DNA of 23,004 nt from Chromera velia (taxonomy: Eukaryota > Sar > Chromeraceae): contig JAHBMJ010001693.1 in NCBI GenBank assembly GCA_018398765.1, positions 4,284 through 27,287 on the forward strand, in the 5' to 3' direction. The position numbers and the translations under genes were made by a program. The notes under the pieces were generated by a model. The model did not search any database. It saw nothing but the letters and a program-made list of their open reading frames with translations, and was not told the DNA's origin. How positions within the stretch are numbered: the first letter of the stretch is position 1; each line of letters begins with the position of its first letter. Shown piece by piece: positions 9,575-22,068 of this stretch.

Positions 9575-9925
9575 TGTTGGAATTGCGGTTGCTCGTCTGG
9601 CATGTCAGGATTGAGAGTGTGCGCATTGGTACTGCGGCTTGTGCCAGGACGATTTTAAATTGTGCGCGCGACCGATCGTTCACGGGGTGGTGTTTGAGCC
9701 ATGCCGAGATTTATTGATTTTTCACGCTGTACGTGTATTTGGCATCGAATTGGCATGCATCCGTCTATTTATACATGCGTACTGAGATACAGGCATATGA
9801 GATTTTGAGTAGAAGGACTGCTCTTCCACTGAACACAGTGCTGCCGCCTACTAGCATAGTGCGGAGACGGTTAGGACATACGTTACAGCTGTCTGAAGTA
9901 ATGCAATTTCTAAGGTAACACTAAT
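9575..9925 (+). repeat. 5' long terminal repeat (351 bp)
   Basis: It begins TGTTGGAATTGCGG and ends GGTAACACTAAT. It matches 14692-15042 at equal length with seven differences (about 2%), all transitions. TATTTATA at 9766-9773 is a possible core promoter; it reads TATCTATA in the other copy. A 61-codon frame is open in both copies, but nearly all differences within it change the peptide, so it is not credible as a gene. Confidence 0.9.
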
Positions 9926-10102
9926 TGTACCTGTTCTCGAGGTGGCGTTTGGCCAAGAACTCGAGATTTTCACGATACACCTGTAGGCAATTGTCTTACC
10001 TTCAAGGGCAAAGTGTGGTTTGTTTCGTAAGCAGAACTGTAGGCAGAAAGGTAGACACTCGCCGGGAAGTCCGCTTGAAAGTAGGATCTGTAGCTTTGCG
10101 CA

Positions 10103-11680
10103 ATGAGTGAACAGTGAGACGATGAGTTGGGAGCACTGCCGGCCATTCCGGTGGACAGGAAGGCAGCCCTCCGGATGCGTGGGCAGGCGGGTTCTGCGCA
10201 GGGAAGGAGAAAGGCAGTTGTGGTGGAGATGAGGGATGGAGAGAACATGCAGGCGGCGCTGGAGAGGGCAAGGGCGGGGTTGGCGGCATAAGTGATGGAC
10301 GTGTACGACTTCCAGGGAGGAGATGGTGCAAAGAGCCTGCTCCTGCAGGCGATACCCGAGAACCAGATGAAGCAGATCGAGGCCGTAGATAAGAACTCCC
10401 GTCTGCACGAGTTTACGTGCATGGTGGCGAGGTCCGTTGATACGAACAAGCTCTGGCACCCGTCTTTTCAGTTCAAACTGGACGGGAGGACCCCAAACCC
10501 GGCATACTCGCCCGGACTAGCATTCGTCAGGGAGGCGACGATATCCGGGGCTCACTTCGGGTGTGACTTCCTCGATATCCCCTTAAAGGGGCCCTTCAGG
10601 GCTTTGAAGAAGGAGATGTACCCGGCAGGAGGGGTGGGGTAGAAAGAGTTCGAAGGAGCGGTGGAGGCAATGGTGAATGAGATTGGTGGGAAGTACATCA
10701 GCTTCCATAGGCTGGTGGACTTCATTTTCATGATGCTCCCTAGTGGGGAGTCGGGGGAGAGGATGATTAGGGGGATAGTGAAGGCCTGTAGGGCTTCGTC
10801 TCCACTGCAGTTCACAAATCATGTGACTGCATTGGCGAGGCAGTGGGAGCTTCGGGCCCAGGGGACGGGGTCGGGTGGGCTGCCAAGAGGCCTGACACTG
10901 ACGGCTCCGCTCGGGGGGGGTGCAGAGATGGGCGTGGGTGGGAGTACAAGTGTAAGTCTGAATCGGGGGAGTCACACAGACGTGAGGAAGGGCAGTTCAA
11001 CAACGATGGCCGCAGCAGCAGCAGCAGGAGGGGGGGGAGGCCATCTGGTTCCCCTACCAGCAGGTCCTCAGGTGCCTATCGTGATCGTGAGGGAGGACGT
11101 GGCCCAGCCGGGTGCAGATCAAGACATGCCACAGGCAATGGGGGGGGGGAGTATCACGGGGTCGGAGGGATTTGCGGCAGCTGCCGCCGCGCCTGGGGTG
11201 AGACCCCTGTCTGCTAAGAGGAGGAGAAAACGAGCAGATGAAGGGGATGGGGGCGTGAATGGGGGGGGGAATGGAGGGGGGGCGGTGGATGCAAAGAGCA
11301 AAGGGACCGGAGGGGACAGATCAGGGTTTGTCTCCCCAGTGAACATGACACCTAGGCATGTTGAACAGCCTGGGAATGTACTTCGGGGCTTAGGCCTTAA
11401 ACCCCCGGGGAGAGGATCCGGTGACAGGATCTCCTTTGGCAATCTGCTGAAGGAGGCACCGGTGTTCAGGGATGGGGAGATGCAAGCAGTTGTCGAGTCG
11501 TCAAAGCTGATAAAAATCGGCATCGAGGGGGTAGAAGAGAGTGTGGCGAGGAGGGATCTGGTACAGTTCCTTGCTAACTGCGGGGTGGGCAATATTCCAG
11601 ATGATGCGGACATCCAGGCCCTCGTGTTCGGGGTAGCGTTGGCCCTATGGAAAGGAAAGGGCGGCCAGGGCGGTGCTTGA
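10103..11680 (+). pseudogene. Gag-like ORF of the retroelement, with three in-frame stops
   Basis: From ATG 10103 one frame runs to TGA 11678-11680 (about 525 codons), interrupted by TGA at 10115, TAA at 10289 and TAG at 10640. On both sides of each stop the frame keeps the same character. The N-terminal part has charged helical stretches (MRDGENMQAALERARAGLAA). The middle (KLWHPSFQFKLDGRTPNPAY, FHRLVDFIFMMLPSGESGER, TNHVTALARQWELRAQ) looks like a folded domain. The centre (~residues 270-430) is Gly/Ala-rich low complexity encoded by G runs of up to 9, with a basic KRRRKRADEGDGG patch. The C-terminal part ends near LVFGVALALWKGKGGQGGA. Position before the RT and composition suggest a nucleic-acid-binding or capsid-like protein; I see no CCHC knuckle. 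Each stop is one C-to-T transition from an Arg or Gln codon. The gag role is inferred from position only. Confidence 0.55.
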
Positions 11681-12799
11681 CTGGAGGATCGGGGTACGAT
11701 TTTGGAGCGATCTAATCAAAGTCCCAGATGGAATTGCGAGATGCGGAGATGGCCTGCATTCGATCGTACATGCCGAAGTGGAATACGGTGGGAGTGAGAA
11801 GGAGAGTGAAAGGCGACCTTAGCTGGAGGTTCAAGTCTGACTGCATGGACAGAGAGGTGACAAGGGGAGTTGGGGGGGATGGGGCTTTGAGGAGGTCGGA
11901 AAGGTTGGCTTCCGGATGTAGAGGTGTTTCAATCTGCTCGGACAAGCTGTTGGAATTCCTTGTGGTTAGGAGGAGGATTACGGCGGCGATGGTGAGCCGA
12001 GGAGGGACTGCGTTCTCCCGTGCTGCTTGTTTGTCTGCTGTAGGGGGGTTTAGGGGTGGGGGGGGGAGTCTATCTACCGGGAATGGGGGGGGAAGAGGTA
12101 CAATCTCCGGCTCTACGAACACAGCAATCTTTGTTTTCCGCTCGCTTCTGTTGTCGCTTCTCAGTAAGAAGAGAATGAGTGACAATCAGCTGAGGGCTTT
12201 GTCTGTTTGTGAGAATGATCTGTTGTCTATCTGTAGCCTGTTTCCTGTTCGTGGGGTATTAGGGGTGGGGAGGGTGGTTTTTAATGCTAATGTGGACAGG
12301 TTGTGCGAATTGAAAGGGTGGTCCATCAGGAAGATTAAGGACACGAGAAGTAAAACATTCCGTTTGCCTCTGGTGGACTTCCCCCCTTTTTCTCGGTTTT
12401 ATCGGTCAGTAATGAGGGAGTGGTGGAGGGAGGCCAGTATAGGAGGATCTTTAGGGGTGGTGGTTTTGCCGGCCCGTTTATATAATCTACAGCAGGCGCT
12501 TGACAACTCCTACTCTGTTTGTGGGGGGGAGGGTGACGACGTAAATAGGGGGGGAGTGACTGAAGAATCTATAGATGCGACGTGCACCGATGGTTCTGCG
12601 TGCCCATGTCGATCCCTCGGGATCATGTATGGTTTGGACTGCCTTGATGGACATGTCTGCTCTCTGCTCTCTCTTTCTCCTCGTCTCCGGTCTGCTCTCT
12701 CTCTTCCCTCGAATTTCTCCGCTACTTCTAAGCTGTGGCCCGGGTCTGAGGGGTGGAAAGGGGTGAGGAAGGGTTTATTGTCTTTTTTATTGTACGTGA

Positions 12800-14542
<1,743 letters not shown>

Positions 14543-14691
14543 ATATGTTTACATGTGTATCTTCCTTATTTCGATTCTTTTTGTCCTATTGATCTTCAAT
14601 CGAACGTCTCTTTTACGTAGCACACAGAGCCAGAAGCGATAGAAAAAAGATAGTGGCGAGACCGAAGGGGGGGGTCGCGCGTGATGTTGTG

Positions 14692-15042
14692 TGTTGGAAT
14701 TGCGGTTGCTCGTCTGGCATGTCAGGATTGAGAGTGTGCGCATTGGTACTGCGGCTTGTGCCAGGACGATTTTAAATTGTGCGCGCGACCGATCGTTCAC
14801 GGGGTGGTGTTTGAGCCATGCCGAGATTTATTGATTTTTCGCGCTGTACGTGTATTTGGCATCGAATTGGTATGCATCCGTCTATCTATACATGCGTACT
14901 GAGATACAGGCATATGAGATTTCGAGTAGAAGGACTGCTCTTCCACTGAACACAGTGCTGCCGCCTACTAGCATAGTGCGGAGACGGTTAGGACATATGT
15001 TACAGCTGTCTGAAGTAACGCGATTTCTAAGGTAACACTAAT
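14692..15042 (+). repeat. 3' long terminal repeat (351 bp)
   Basis: This is the direct copy of 9575-9925. Differences from the 5' copy, in order, are A/G, C/T, T/C, T/C, C/T, T/C and A/G. Five lie in CpG against TpG/CpA contexts. A polypurine run (GAAGGGGGGGG, 14664-14674) lies 17 bp upstream rather than at the boundary. Confidence 0.9.
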
Positions 15043-15199
15043 AAATTTATCATACAAGTCTCAAAACTAGTGCGCCTAACTTAATTTTAATAGTTTAATG
15101 TTATCACTAACTTTGAAGCTCTTAGAGAAAAGATTTTTCATACTTTTTACCATTTACCATTTTTGGTAATCGAAAAAAAAAGAATTGGTATATATTTTT
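15043..15199 (+). repeat. Left terminal inverted repeat, inner part
   Basis: This continues the inverted repeat broken at 9574 (TTATCATACAAGTCTC ...). It matches the reverse complement of about 16380-16533, fading out in A/T-rich sequence after AGAATTGGTA. Confidence 0.8.
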
Positions 15200-15328
15200 T
15201 TTTAGTTAAAAAGTATGATTTTTCATATTATTTAGTACCATTTCGTACCATTTAGGTCTTGATTTTGTTGTGTTTAAACTAGAAGAGTTTGAAGCGTTTT
15301 AGAAGTGCCCAGCGCTTTCAGGCACTTT

Positions 15329-15461
15329 GAATTAGTAGAAGCCTCTTTAAAGAGAAGAGAGACTTAACAAAAGAATGAGTGCAGAAGCCGAAACAAACAA
15401 AGAGAAGGGCAGGAAAGAGGGGCTTCACAAAAGAACGAGTGCATTGCAATCAAGATGTAAG
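15329..15461 (+). repeat. 133-bp internal repeat of the TIR element, copy 1
   Basis: It starts GAATTAGTAGAAGCCTC and includes the palindrome CTCTTTAAAGAG. Inside, the motif ACAAAAGAAYGAGTGCA occurs twice ~68 bp apart. Copy 2 begins 250 bp downstream. The intervening 117 bp contain a CCTCCT/CTTCC pyrimidine tract. Confidence 0.9.
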
Positions 15462-15578
15462 AAGACATCAGATTTTATACAGAAGGATGCATGCAAGGAA
15501 ACGTTAACTTCATTCCCCCTGCTTTCATTCCCCTTTCTCCCCCTCCCTCCTCTTCCTCGTCTTCCTCCTCCTCTTCCT

Positions 15579-15711
15579 GAATTAGTAGAAGCCTCTTTAA
15601 AGAGAAGAGAGACTTAATAAAAGAACGAGTGCAGAAGCCGAAACAAACAAAGAGAAGGGCAAGAAAGAGGGGCTTCACAAAAGAATGAGTACATTGCAAC
15701 TAAGATGCAAG
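15579..15711 (+). repeat. 133-bp internal repeat of the TIR element, copy 2
   Basis: Same length and boundaries as copy 1. I count eight differences and all are transitions. Confidence 0.9.
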
Positions 15712-15787
15712 ATCAATCTTTTCCACTCTTCCCCCTGAGAAACTCTTTCTTGTAATCAGTTATATACTTCATTCAACCATCTCTCAG

Positions 15788-16036
15788 ATGGCTTTGAGTC
15801 CTTTGACAGAAGAAGAGAGGGTGAATCTTTATGTGTTCACTCTGCTCTGGCAGCGCTTCTTCATTCGTGTATACCAGCATGCAGTTCCCAAAACGTACTT
15901 CTATGGTCACTTTACTTACTGGGTGCAATTGTGGAGCAGCCTAAACACTGTAAAGTGTTATAGATTTGAATCTCACCACAGGAAGGTCAATCTCTGTTTC
16001 TCTCTTCAGGGAGGAAGAAGGAATTACGCCCGTTAG
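15788..16036 (+). CDS. Doubtful 82-codon ORF inside the TIR element
   Basis: It opens at ATG 15788 with MALSPLTEEERVNLYVFTLL and ends at TAG 16034-16036. The first ~60 residues are rich in aromatic and hydrophobic residues (LLWQRFFIRVYQHAVPKTYF), unlike the low-complexity frames elsewhere in the region. It could be a captured gene fragment or a small cargo ORF. I recognise no domain, no splice signals clearly extend it, and it may be chance. From 16037 to the right inverted repeat the DNA is AT-rich, with a short (GATT)n run and no gene visible. Confidence 0.2.
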   Translation: MALSPLTEEERVNLYVFTLLWQRFFIRVYQHAVPKTYFYGHFTYWVQLWSSLNTVKCYRFESHHRKVNLCFSLQGGRRNYAR

Positions 16037-16379
16037 ATTTTGGAAGACTTAGTTGTCGGTTAGTTGTACAATCATAAAAAGGCCGCAGAAGAATACTTTA
16101 AAGATGCAACATGACACTGTTGATTGATTGATTGATAACGTTATACAATACGTATAAATCAAAGTATATTTATTTCAACTATTACTTATATATATACTTA
16201 TAATTTCTTAAAAAATATGTTTGATATATTGTTTTTTTCTAGTGACATATATCTTTTTTTACTATTTCTATATTTGTCCACTCACTAAAAGCCTAAAGAA
16301 CAACTAAACCCATAAAAAAAAAAATGATTACCAATTCATACAAAAAAAAAATATATTCACCATTTTTTTTGTATAGGAA

Positions 16380-16632
16380 AAAATTATGTACCAATTCTTT
16401 TTTTTTTTATTACCAAAAATGATAAATGGTAAAAAGTATGAAAAATCTTTTCTTTAAGAGCTTCAAAGTTAATGATAACATTAAACTATTAAAATTGAGT
16501 TAGGCGCACTAGTTTTGAGACTTGTATGATAAATATTTTTCATGAAACTGAGGTGTACCAAAAATTAAAATTGAGACCTAAATAGTTAATTTTTAACCAT
16601 TTTCTTGTCCCATTTGTCTCAATTTGATAGGG
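16380..16632 (-). repeat. Right terminal inverted repeat
   Basis: About 253 bp, the reverse complement of the split left repeat. It ends CTCAATTTGATAGGG and is uninterrupted, so it records the sequence of the retroelement's empty target site (CATGAAAAATATTTATC). Confidence 0.85.
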
Positions 16633-16634
16633 GA

Positions 16635-17990
16635 ATCCCTGTTATCTTTTGCTTGCAACGACTAAATAAAAACGTAAAGAGACTCAGCGGAATCTCTGCC
16701 TTGCTGCTGCAACGACCAAACGAATATGAAGAGAGAATTCTGTATATTCCTTTTATAACGGCCAAACGAGTGTACAGAGAAAGGAATCTCTGTCATCCTC
16801 CGCTTGCAACGACTCTAGGCAATGACTGAACGAAAATACAAGGAGATACAGTAGAATCTCTGTCTTGCTGCTGCAACGACCGAACAAGTATGCAGAGAAA
16901 ACTCTTTGCATTCCTTTTGTAACGATCAAACAAATGTGCAGAGAGGAGGAATCGATCTCTGCCACCATACACCGGCTTGCAACGAATGGATGAACACGCA
17001 GATAGAATTCTGTGCATTCCTTTTGTGATGACGGAATAAGCGTGCAGAGAGAAGAATCTCTGTCCTGCTTTTGGTCGTGTTCTGCTTGCAACGACTGAAC
17101 AAACACGCAGGAACACTCAGCGGAATCTCTGCCTTACTGCTGCGATGATCAAACAAACATTCAGAGAGAACCTTTACATTCCTTTTGCAACGATCAAAGG
17201 AATGTGCAGAGAGAGGAATTTCTGTCATCTTCTGCTTGCAATGACTGATTCAGAACGAGCATGCAGGGACATCAGCGGAATCTATACCTTGTTGCTACAA
17301 TAAGCTGCTGCAACGACCGAACAAACATGAAGAGAGAAATCTTTGCATTCCTTTCGTAACGTCGACCGAACAAATGCATAGAGAGAGGAATCTCTGTCGT
17401 CCTCTGCTTGCAACGACTAAACAAACATGCAAAGAGACTTAGCGGAATCTCTTCCTTGCTGCAAACGAACATGAAGAGAGAATTCTTTGTATTCCTTTTG
17501 TAATGACCGAACGAGTGTGCAGAGAGAGGAATCTCTGCCATCCTCTGCTTGCAACGACTGAACGAACATGCAAGGAGACTCAGCGGAATCTCTGCCTTGC
17601 TGCGAACGAACATGAAGAGAGAATTCTTTGCATTCCTTTTGCAACAACCGAACGAGTGTGCAGAAAGAAGAATCTCTGTCATCCTCCGCTTGCAACGACT
17701 GAACGAACATGCTAGGAGACTCAGCGGAATCTCTGCCTTGCTGCTGCAATGACTGAACAAAATCGAATGAACATGAAGAGAAAATTCTTTGCATTCCTTT
17801 TGTAACGACCAAATAAGTGTGCAAAGAGGGGAACCTGTGTCATTCTCTGCTTGCGACGACTGAACGGATACGCAAGGAGACTCAGCCACGACTAAACGAA
17901 CGTACGGAGAGAGAATCCTTCGTCTCTTTGCTGAGATAATCAACGATCAAATGAACACGCAGAGACAGGATTTATCTTCATCTTGCTGCT
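16635..17990 (+). repeat. Satellite array 1: ~47-bp monomers in ~141-bp trimers
   Basis: The motif GCTTGCAACGACTGAAC recurs at 17406, 17547 and 17688, exactly 141 bp apart, and at less even spacing (117-172 bp) elsewhere. Each ~141-bp unit has three related monomers built on GCAACGACYGAAC, then AYGCAGAGAG, then GAATCTCTG. Many monomers contain CAGAGAGAGGAATCTCTG, whose ends CAGAGA and TCTCTG can pair. Long frames on both strands are products of the periodicity. Confidence 0.9.
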
Positions 17991-19620
17991 GCCAGCGGGT
18001 CTGAAAATGAATGCAGTGAGGGATTTCTGCCCTCTCCTATCTGCAAGAAGGAATGAATGCAGAGAGAAGGATCTCTACGCTTCCCTGTCTTCGAGGCAAA
18101 ATGAATATGAGAATGAGTGTAGAGGAGGGTCTCTGCCCTGTCCTATCTACAAGAAGGAATGAATGCAGGGAGAAGGATCTATATCCTTTATTGTCTGCAA
18201 GAAGGAAAAAATGTATAGAGGGAGCTTTGCTCTGGCTGTCTGCAAGGCGGAATGAATCTGAGAATCAATGCAGAGAACAATCTCTACGCTGTCGATTCGT
18301 AAGAAGCAAAGAAATTTCAATGCAGAGAGAAGGATCTGTGTGCTTCTCTCTGGGAGGCGGGATGAATCTAAGAATGAATGCAGAGAGCGATCTCTCTGCT
18401 ATCCAATCTGCAACTTGAAGAAGCAAAGAATGCCGAAAAAGGGATCTGTGTGTTTCTCTTTGGGAGGCGGAATGAATCTGAGAATGGATGTAGAGAGGGA
18501 TCTCTGTCCTATCCTATCTGCAAGAAGGAATGACTGCAGAAAGAGGGATTTGTGCGCTTCTCTTTGGGACTCCAAGGCGGAATGAATCTGAAAATGGATA
18601 TAGAGAGGGATCTCTGACCTATCCTATCTACAACAAGGAATGACTACAGAGAGAGGGATCTGTGCGCTTCTCTCTGGGACTCCGAGGCAGAATGAATCTG
18701 AGAATAGATACAGAGAGGGATCTCTGTCCTATCCTATCTACAACAAGGAATGAATGCAGAGAGAGGGATCTGTGAGCTGCTCTCTGCGAGGCAGAATGAA
18801 TCTAAGAATGGATACAGAGAGGGGTCTCTGTCCTATCCTATCTGCAAGACGGAATAAATATATAGAGAGGGATCTGTGAGCTTCCCTTTCTGTGAGGCGG
18901 AATAAACCTTGAATGACTGCAGAGAGGGATCTCTGTCCTCGGCCATCTGCAAGAAGGAATGAATGTAAAGAGAGGGAATTGTGTGCTTCACTGTCTGCAA
19001 GAGTTAAGAAATGTGTACAGAGAGAGAGAGAGATCTGCACCCTTGCCTGTCTGCAAGCCAAAATATATGTAGAGGATGGTTCATGGCCTTCAGAATTATC
19101 CCTGTCCGCAAAAAGGAGTAGATACAGAGGGATTAATTCTTACCCTTCGTTGTCTGCAAGAAGGAGTGAATGCAGAGAGACGCATCTGTGCCCTTCGCTT
19201 TCTGCAAGAAAGGAATGAATGCTGACAGAGAGATCTGGGTTCCCCTTATCTGAAAGAAAAAATGAATGCAGATAGCGACCTTTGCCCTTGTCTAGCTGTA
19301 AGCAAGCAGGAATGCAGAGAGGGATCTTGCCCTTCACTGTGTGTAGGAAAAAAGGAATGCAGATGGATCTGCGTCTGCAAGGAGGAATGGATGCAGAGAG
19401 AGGGATGTTCACCTAGATCTTTACCCTTCGCTGCCTGCACAAAAGGAACGAATAGTCAGAGAGGGATCGGTGTGTTCTTTGTCTGTAAGAAGGAATGATT
19501 GCAGAGAGGGAACTTTGCCCTCATCTGGGTGCAAGCAAGAAGGGATGCAGATAAGGATTTTTGCCCGTCATCGTGTGCAAGAAGAAAGGAATGCAGAGGG
19601 ATGAAGCGTGAGGGTTCTTG
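17991..19620 (+). repeat. Satellite array 2: ~54-bp monomers in ~108-bp dimers
   Basis: GGCGGAATGAATCTGAGAAT recurs near 18248, 18356, 18466, 18575, 18685 and 18790 at 105-110 bp spacing, alternating with CTGCAAGAAGGAATGAATGC. Both half-units carry a GCAGAGAGAGGGATCTSTG core related to array 1. The array becomes irregular after ~18900. Confidence 0.9.
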
Positions 19621-20875
19621 CCATAGGTGCGTTGGCCTAAGTTCTTCACTTTGCATGATCCCAAAAATTCTTCGACGACCTGTATGGCCAAAGACTACAA
19701 AATGCGTTCACGAGGACGGCTTGGATGTTGAGGGACAAAACAGAGTATGCGTGATAGAAAGAAAAATGTGTGTGCTACTGGAAGAGCCCGAGAACAGAAT
19801 GCGTTTAGGTGAAGCAGCATTAATGTGAACATGTAAAAAGATATACGAAGACCGAAGATGTTCCGGAGCATGAGGGTTCTCACTCAGACTGTCTGGCTTG
19901 GTAATAATCGTATGCACAATGGCATGTAAACAGAGTGTGCTCATTCACAGGGGCAAGAAGAATACGGTGCGTGGTGACAGGAGACGAGAATGTGCTTAGG
20001 GGCAAGCAGAATGCGTATGGTAAGGGGAACACAAGGATCGAATGCTCAGGAACAAGAAGAATGCGGTGTGCAGGGGACTGAAGAATGAGTGTGTGACCCG
20101 GTAATGGGCAGGAAGCAGAGAGAATGTATGCAGGAGCACAAGTTAGAAAGAATGCGCATATGGGCACGAGTTAGAGAGAATGTGCACAGAGGCATGAGTC
20201 AGACAGAACGTGTACATAGGCACCAGTCAGAGAGGATGTGCGCAGGGACACGAGTCAGAGAGAATGTACACAGGAGCACGAGGAATGGGTGCAAATATGT
20301 GTGACCGGGCGATAATCCGGTATCATCGTGTGTGCAGGGCACGAGTCAGATAGAATGTGCGTAGGGGCACAAGTCAGAGAGGGACACGAGTCAGAGATGC
20401 GAATGTGTATGACCAGGCAATGATCCGGTGTCATCGTGTGTGCGGGGCACGAGTCAGACAGAATGCGGCAGGGGTATGAAGAATACATGTTCACGAGGCA
20501 CCGATTGTTGGCGATTAAAACAGAGCTCCCACTTGATCCAAGGCATGAAGAATGGGCAGGGGCAAAAAGGAGAGTTGACATTTGACTCAAGGCTGTCATG
20601 AAGAATCTTTGTGCACAGGGGCACACGACGGGGTTTACGCTCGACTCAACACACGAACAAGAAGAGAGTTTACCACTCAGCTCAAGGGCATGAGTGCGTG
20701 TGAACTTGCAGGTGATAAATAGATCTTACACTTGAGTCAAGAGTACAAAACGCGCGGTGTGATAAGAGACATGAGCATGAACCACAGTCGAACCAATCCA
20801 CCCTAAAATGAAGGAGGCTGGTTGCTGGGTGCTCACGGAGCCGGGTCAAGCGAAGCGGACTCTTCCACATGAGGG
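19621..20875 (+). repeat. Satellite array 3: ~30-bp units, decaying to the right
   Basis: From ~19690 to ~20480 units such as GGCACGAGTCAGAGAGAATG alternate with variants containing AAGAATGCG. The clearest run is 20110-20290. A longer segment with GATCCGGTGTCATCGTGTG appears twice (near 20310 and 20410). Beyond 20480 looser ~60-bp repeats with ACTCAAGG continue to ~20730. No gene is credible here. The same family lies at 9245-9390. Confidence 0.75.
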
Positions 20876-21071
20876 GGTGTCTGTTCGCTTTCACCGACTG
20901 TTTCACAGATGGTCTTTCAGATTCTCTTCTCTCTTTGCTCTTGCTGTTACTTCTGTTGGAATATATCTTTCTTACTGAAATATTGTTTGGAAATGGTGAG
21001 TCGCGGCGACATGCGGCGATGATGCTCAAACGCTTGGCTAAAGGCTCTGCAGGCACTGCCACGCCTTCCAT
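20876..21071 (+). repeat. Dispersed 196-bp repeat, right copy
   Basis: Direct-orientation partner of 8667-8862. Here the repeat is followed by unique sequence (ACATGGAGGCCTGCG) rather than by block B. The two copies bracket the satellite and transposon domain. Confidence 0.85.
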
Positions 21072-21312
21072 ACATGGAGGCCTGCGATGGCCCGGCCGCG
21101 TAGTAACATATCATTTGGTACTTTTTAAAATTTTGCCCATATATTAATATAGTAAATTTGCCATGCAGCCAGCTAGGTTCTCCAACGTAAAAAACGTGCT
21201 GAACGGTTTGAGTTTTATGGGCAGGATGTCGCCCGTGCAAAGGCAAAATCAAGATCTGCTTCTAATCTTCATCAACCTAGCAGCTCTTCATATAAAATCG
21301 CAAACAGCCAAG

Positions 21313-21492
21313 ATGGCTTTCAAGACCTTCCTGGTCTCCCTCTTCTTGTTCTATGGGGCCGTCTCCTCTGTCTCTGCAAGGGGACACAGCTTCCTGAGGT
21401 TTATCCAGAGAAGAGAAGCGACGACATATTGTGATATGGGTGGATCTGAGCCTGAATACATGCACAGTCCAATTGGCGGTAGCTGCAACTAG
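21313..21492 (+). CDS. Small secreted peptide candidate (59 residues)
   Basis: ATG at 21313 (AAGATGGCT context) opens MAFKTFLVSLFLFYGAVSSV, a textbook signal peptide with a likely cut after SVSA. A mature part of ~36 residues follows, including RGHSFLRFIQRREA and TYCDMGGSEPEYMHSPIGGS, ending Cys-Asn at TAG 21490-21492. The two cysteines could pair. The frame is open upstream to 21163, but the ATG at 21313 is chosen because the signal peptide starts there. GGTAGC near 21477 could be a splice donor, in which case this is a first exon. No homologue is recognised. Confidence 0.45.
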   Translation: MAFKTFLVSLFLFYGAVSSVSARGHSFLRFIQRREATTYCDMGGSEPEYMHSPIGGSCN

Positions 21493-22068
21493 CTGCAACA
21501 AGTCAGCCGTATCATCAGAAATGTGTACTGATGAGGGAAATAGGAACTGTGTATGCATAGAGCCGGAACCTTTAATTTAGGAGAAGCGTTTAAGTAGGAT
21601 AACGGGTACAGAGGGATGGTCTCTGGTGATGTGTTATGACAGAGTGAAACATGACGGCTATACCGCTTTTTAAGCTATGTAGAAGGTGGCAAAAGAACGG
21701 TAAAAAGCTCTGAATATAAAAGGGTAATCTCACAGTGCCCAGCCGAACAAAGACTGGTACATATGCAGGGAAAGTCTTGATATAAAGAACCCTCCCTATG
21801 TAAAGGAAGCATGAAGATTCCTAGACCAACACCACGTAGTCCTTGCTGTCTAAGCCTCTCTTGGGGCAGCTTTTCAAAGGCAGTGGCGACCTTCAAAAGG
21901 TGAAAAGTTTAAAGGAATTGATTCAGAAATATCGTTGTCTGCAAGCAGAAGTCTATTTTTTTTTGCTTTTAAAAATGAAGTTTACCGCCAAGTTTATATT
22001 CGAGATTCTTGAATGAATGAATGAATGAATGAATGAATGAATGAATGGATGAACAAAAAAACGAATGA
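21493..22068. other. Intergenic stretch with no gene seen
   Basis: Between the small peptide frame and the right-edge ORF only short frames occur. It ends in a GAAT microsatellite just before the ORF start and presumably holds the promoter or leader of that ORF. Confidence 0.4.
22011..22046 (+). repeat. (GAAT)9 microsatellite
   Basis: Nine perfect GAAT units, then degenerate GGATGAAC and GAATGAATGAAC up to the start codon at 22069. It supplies several ATG triplets upstream of the ORF. Confidence 0.95.

Noticed and set aside
9733-9918. 61-codon ORF present in both LTRs (also 14850-15035)
   Set aside because: Nearly all differences within it change the peptide, giving no sign of constraint.
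9851-10459. Minus-strand frames of 109-202 codons over the start of the retroelement
   Set aside because: Shadows of the gag-like plus-strand frame; one crosses the LTR border, and none has a domain.
14664-14674. Polypurine tract candidate before the 3' LTR
   Set aside because: It lies 17 bp from the LTR boundary instead of abutting it; kept only as a weak possibility.
16753-18585. Many 65-220 codon frames on both strands with repetitive peptides
   Set aside because: They follow the 47- and 54-bp satellite periods and repeat the same peptide with drift; no start, splice or domain logic.
16635-20480. Regular repeats considered as a CRISPR array
   Set aside because: Units are contiguous and diverged without unique spacers, in a eukaryotic context; they are satellites.
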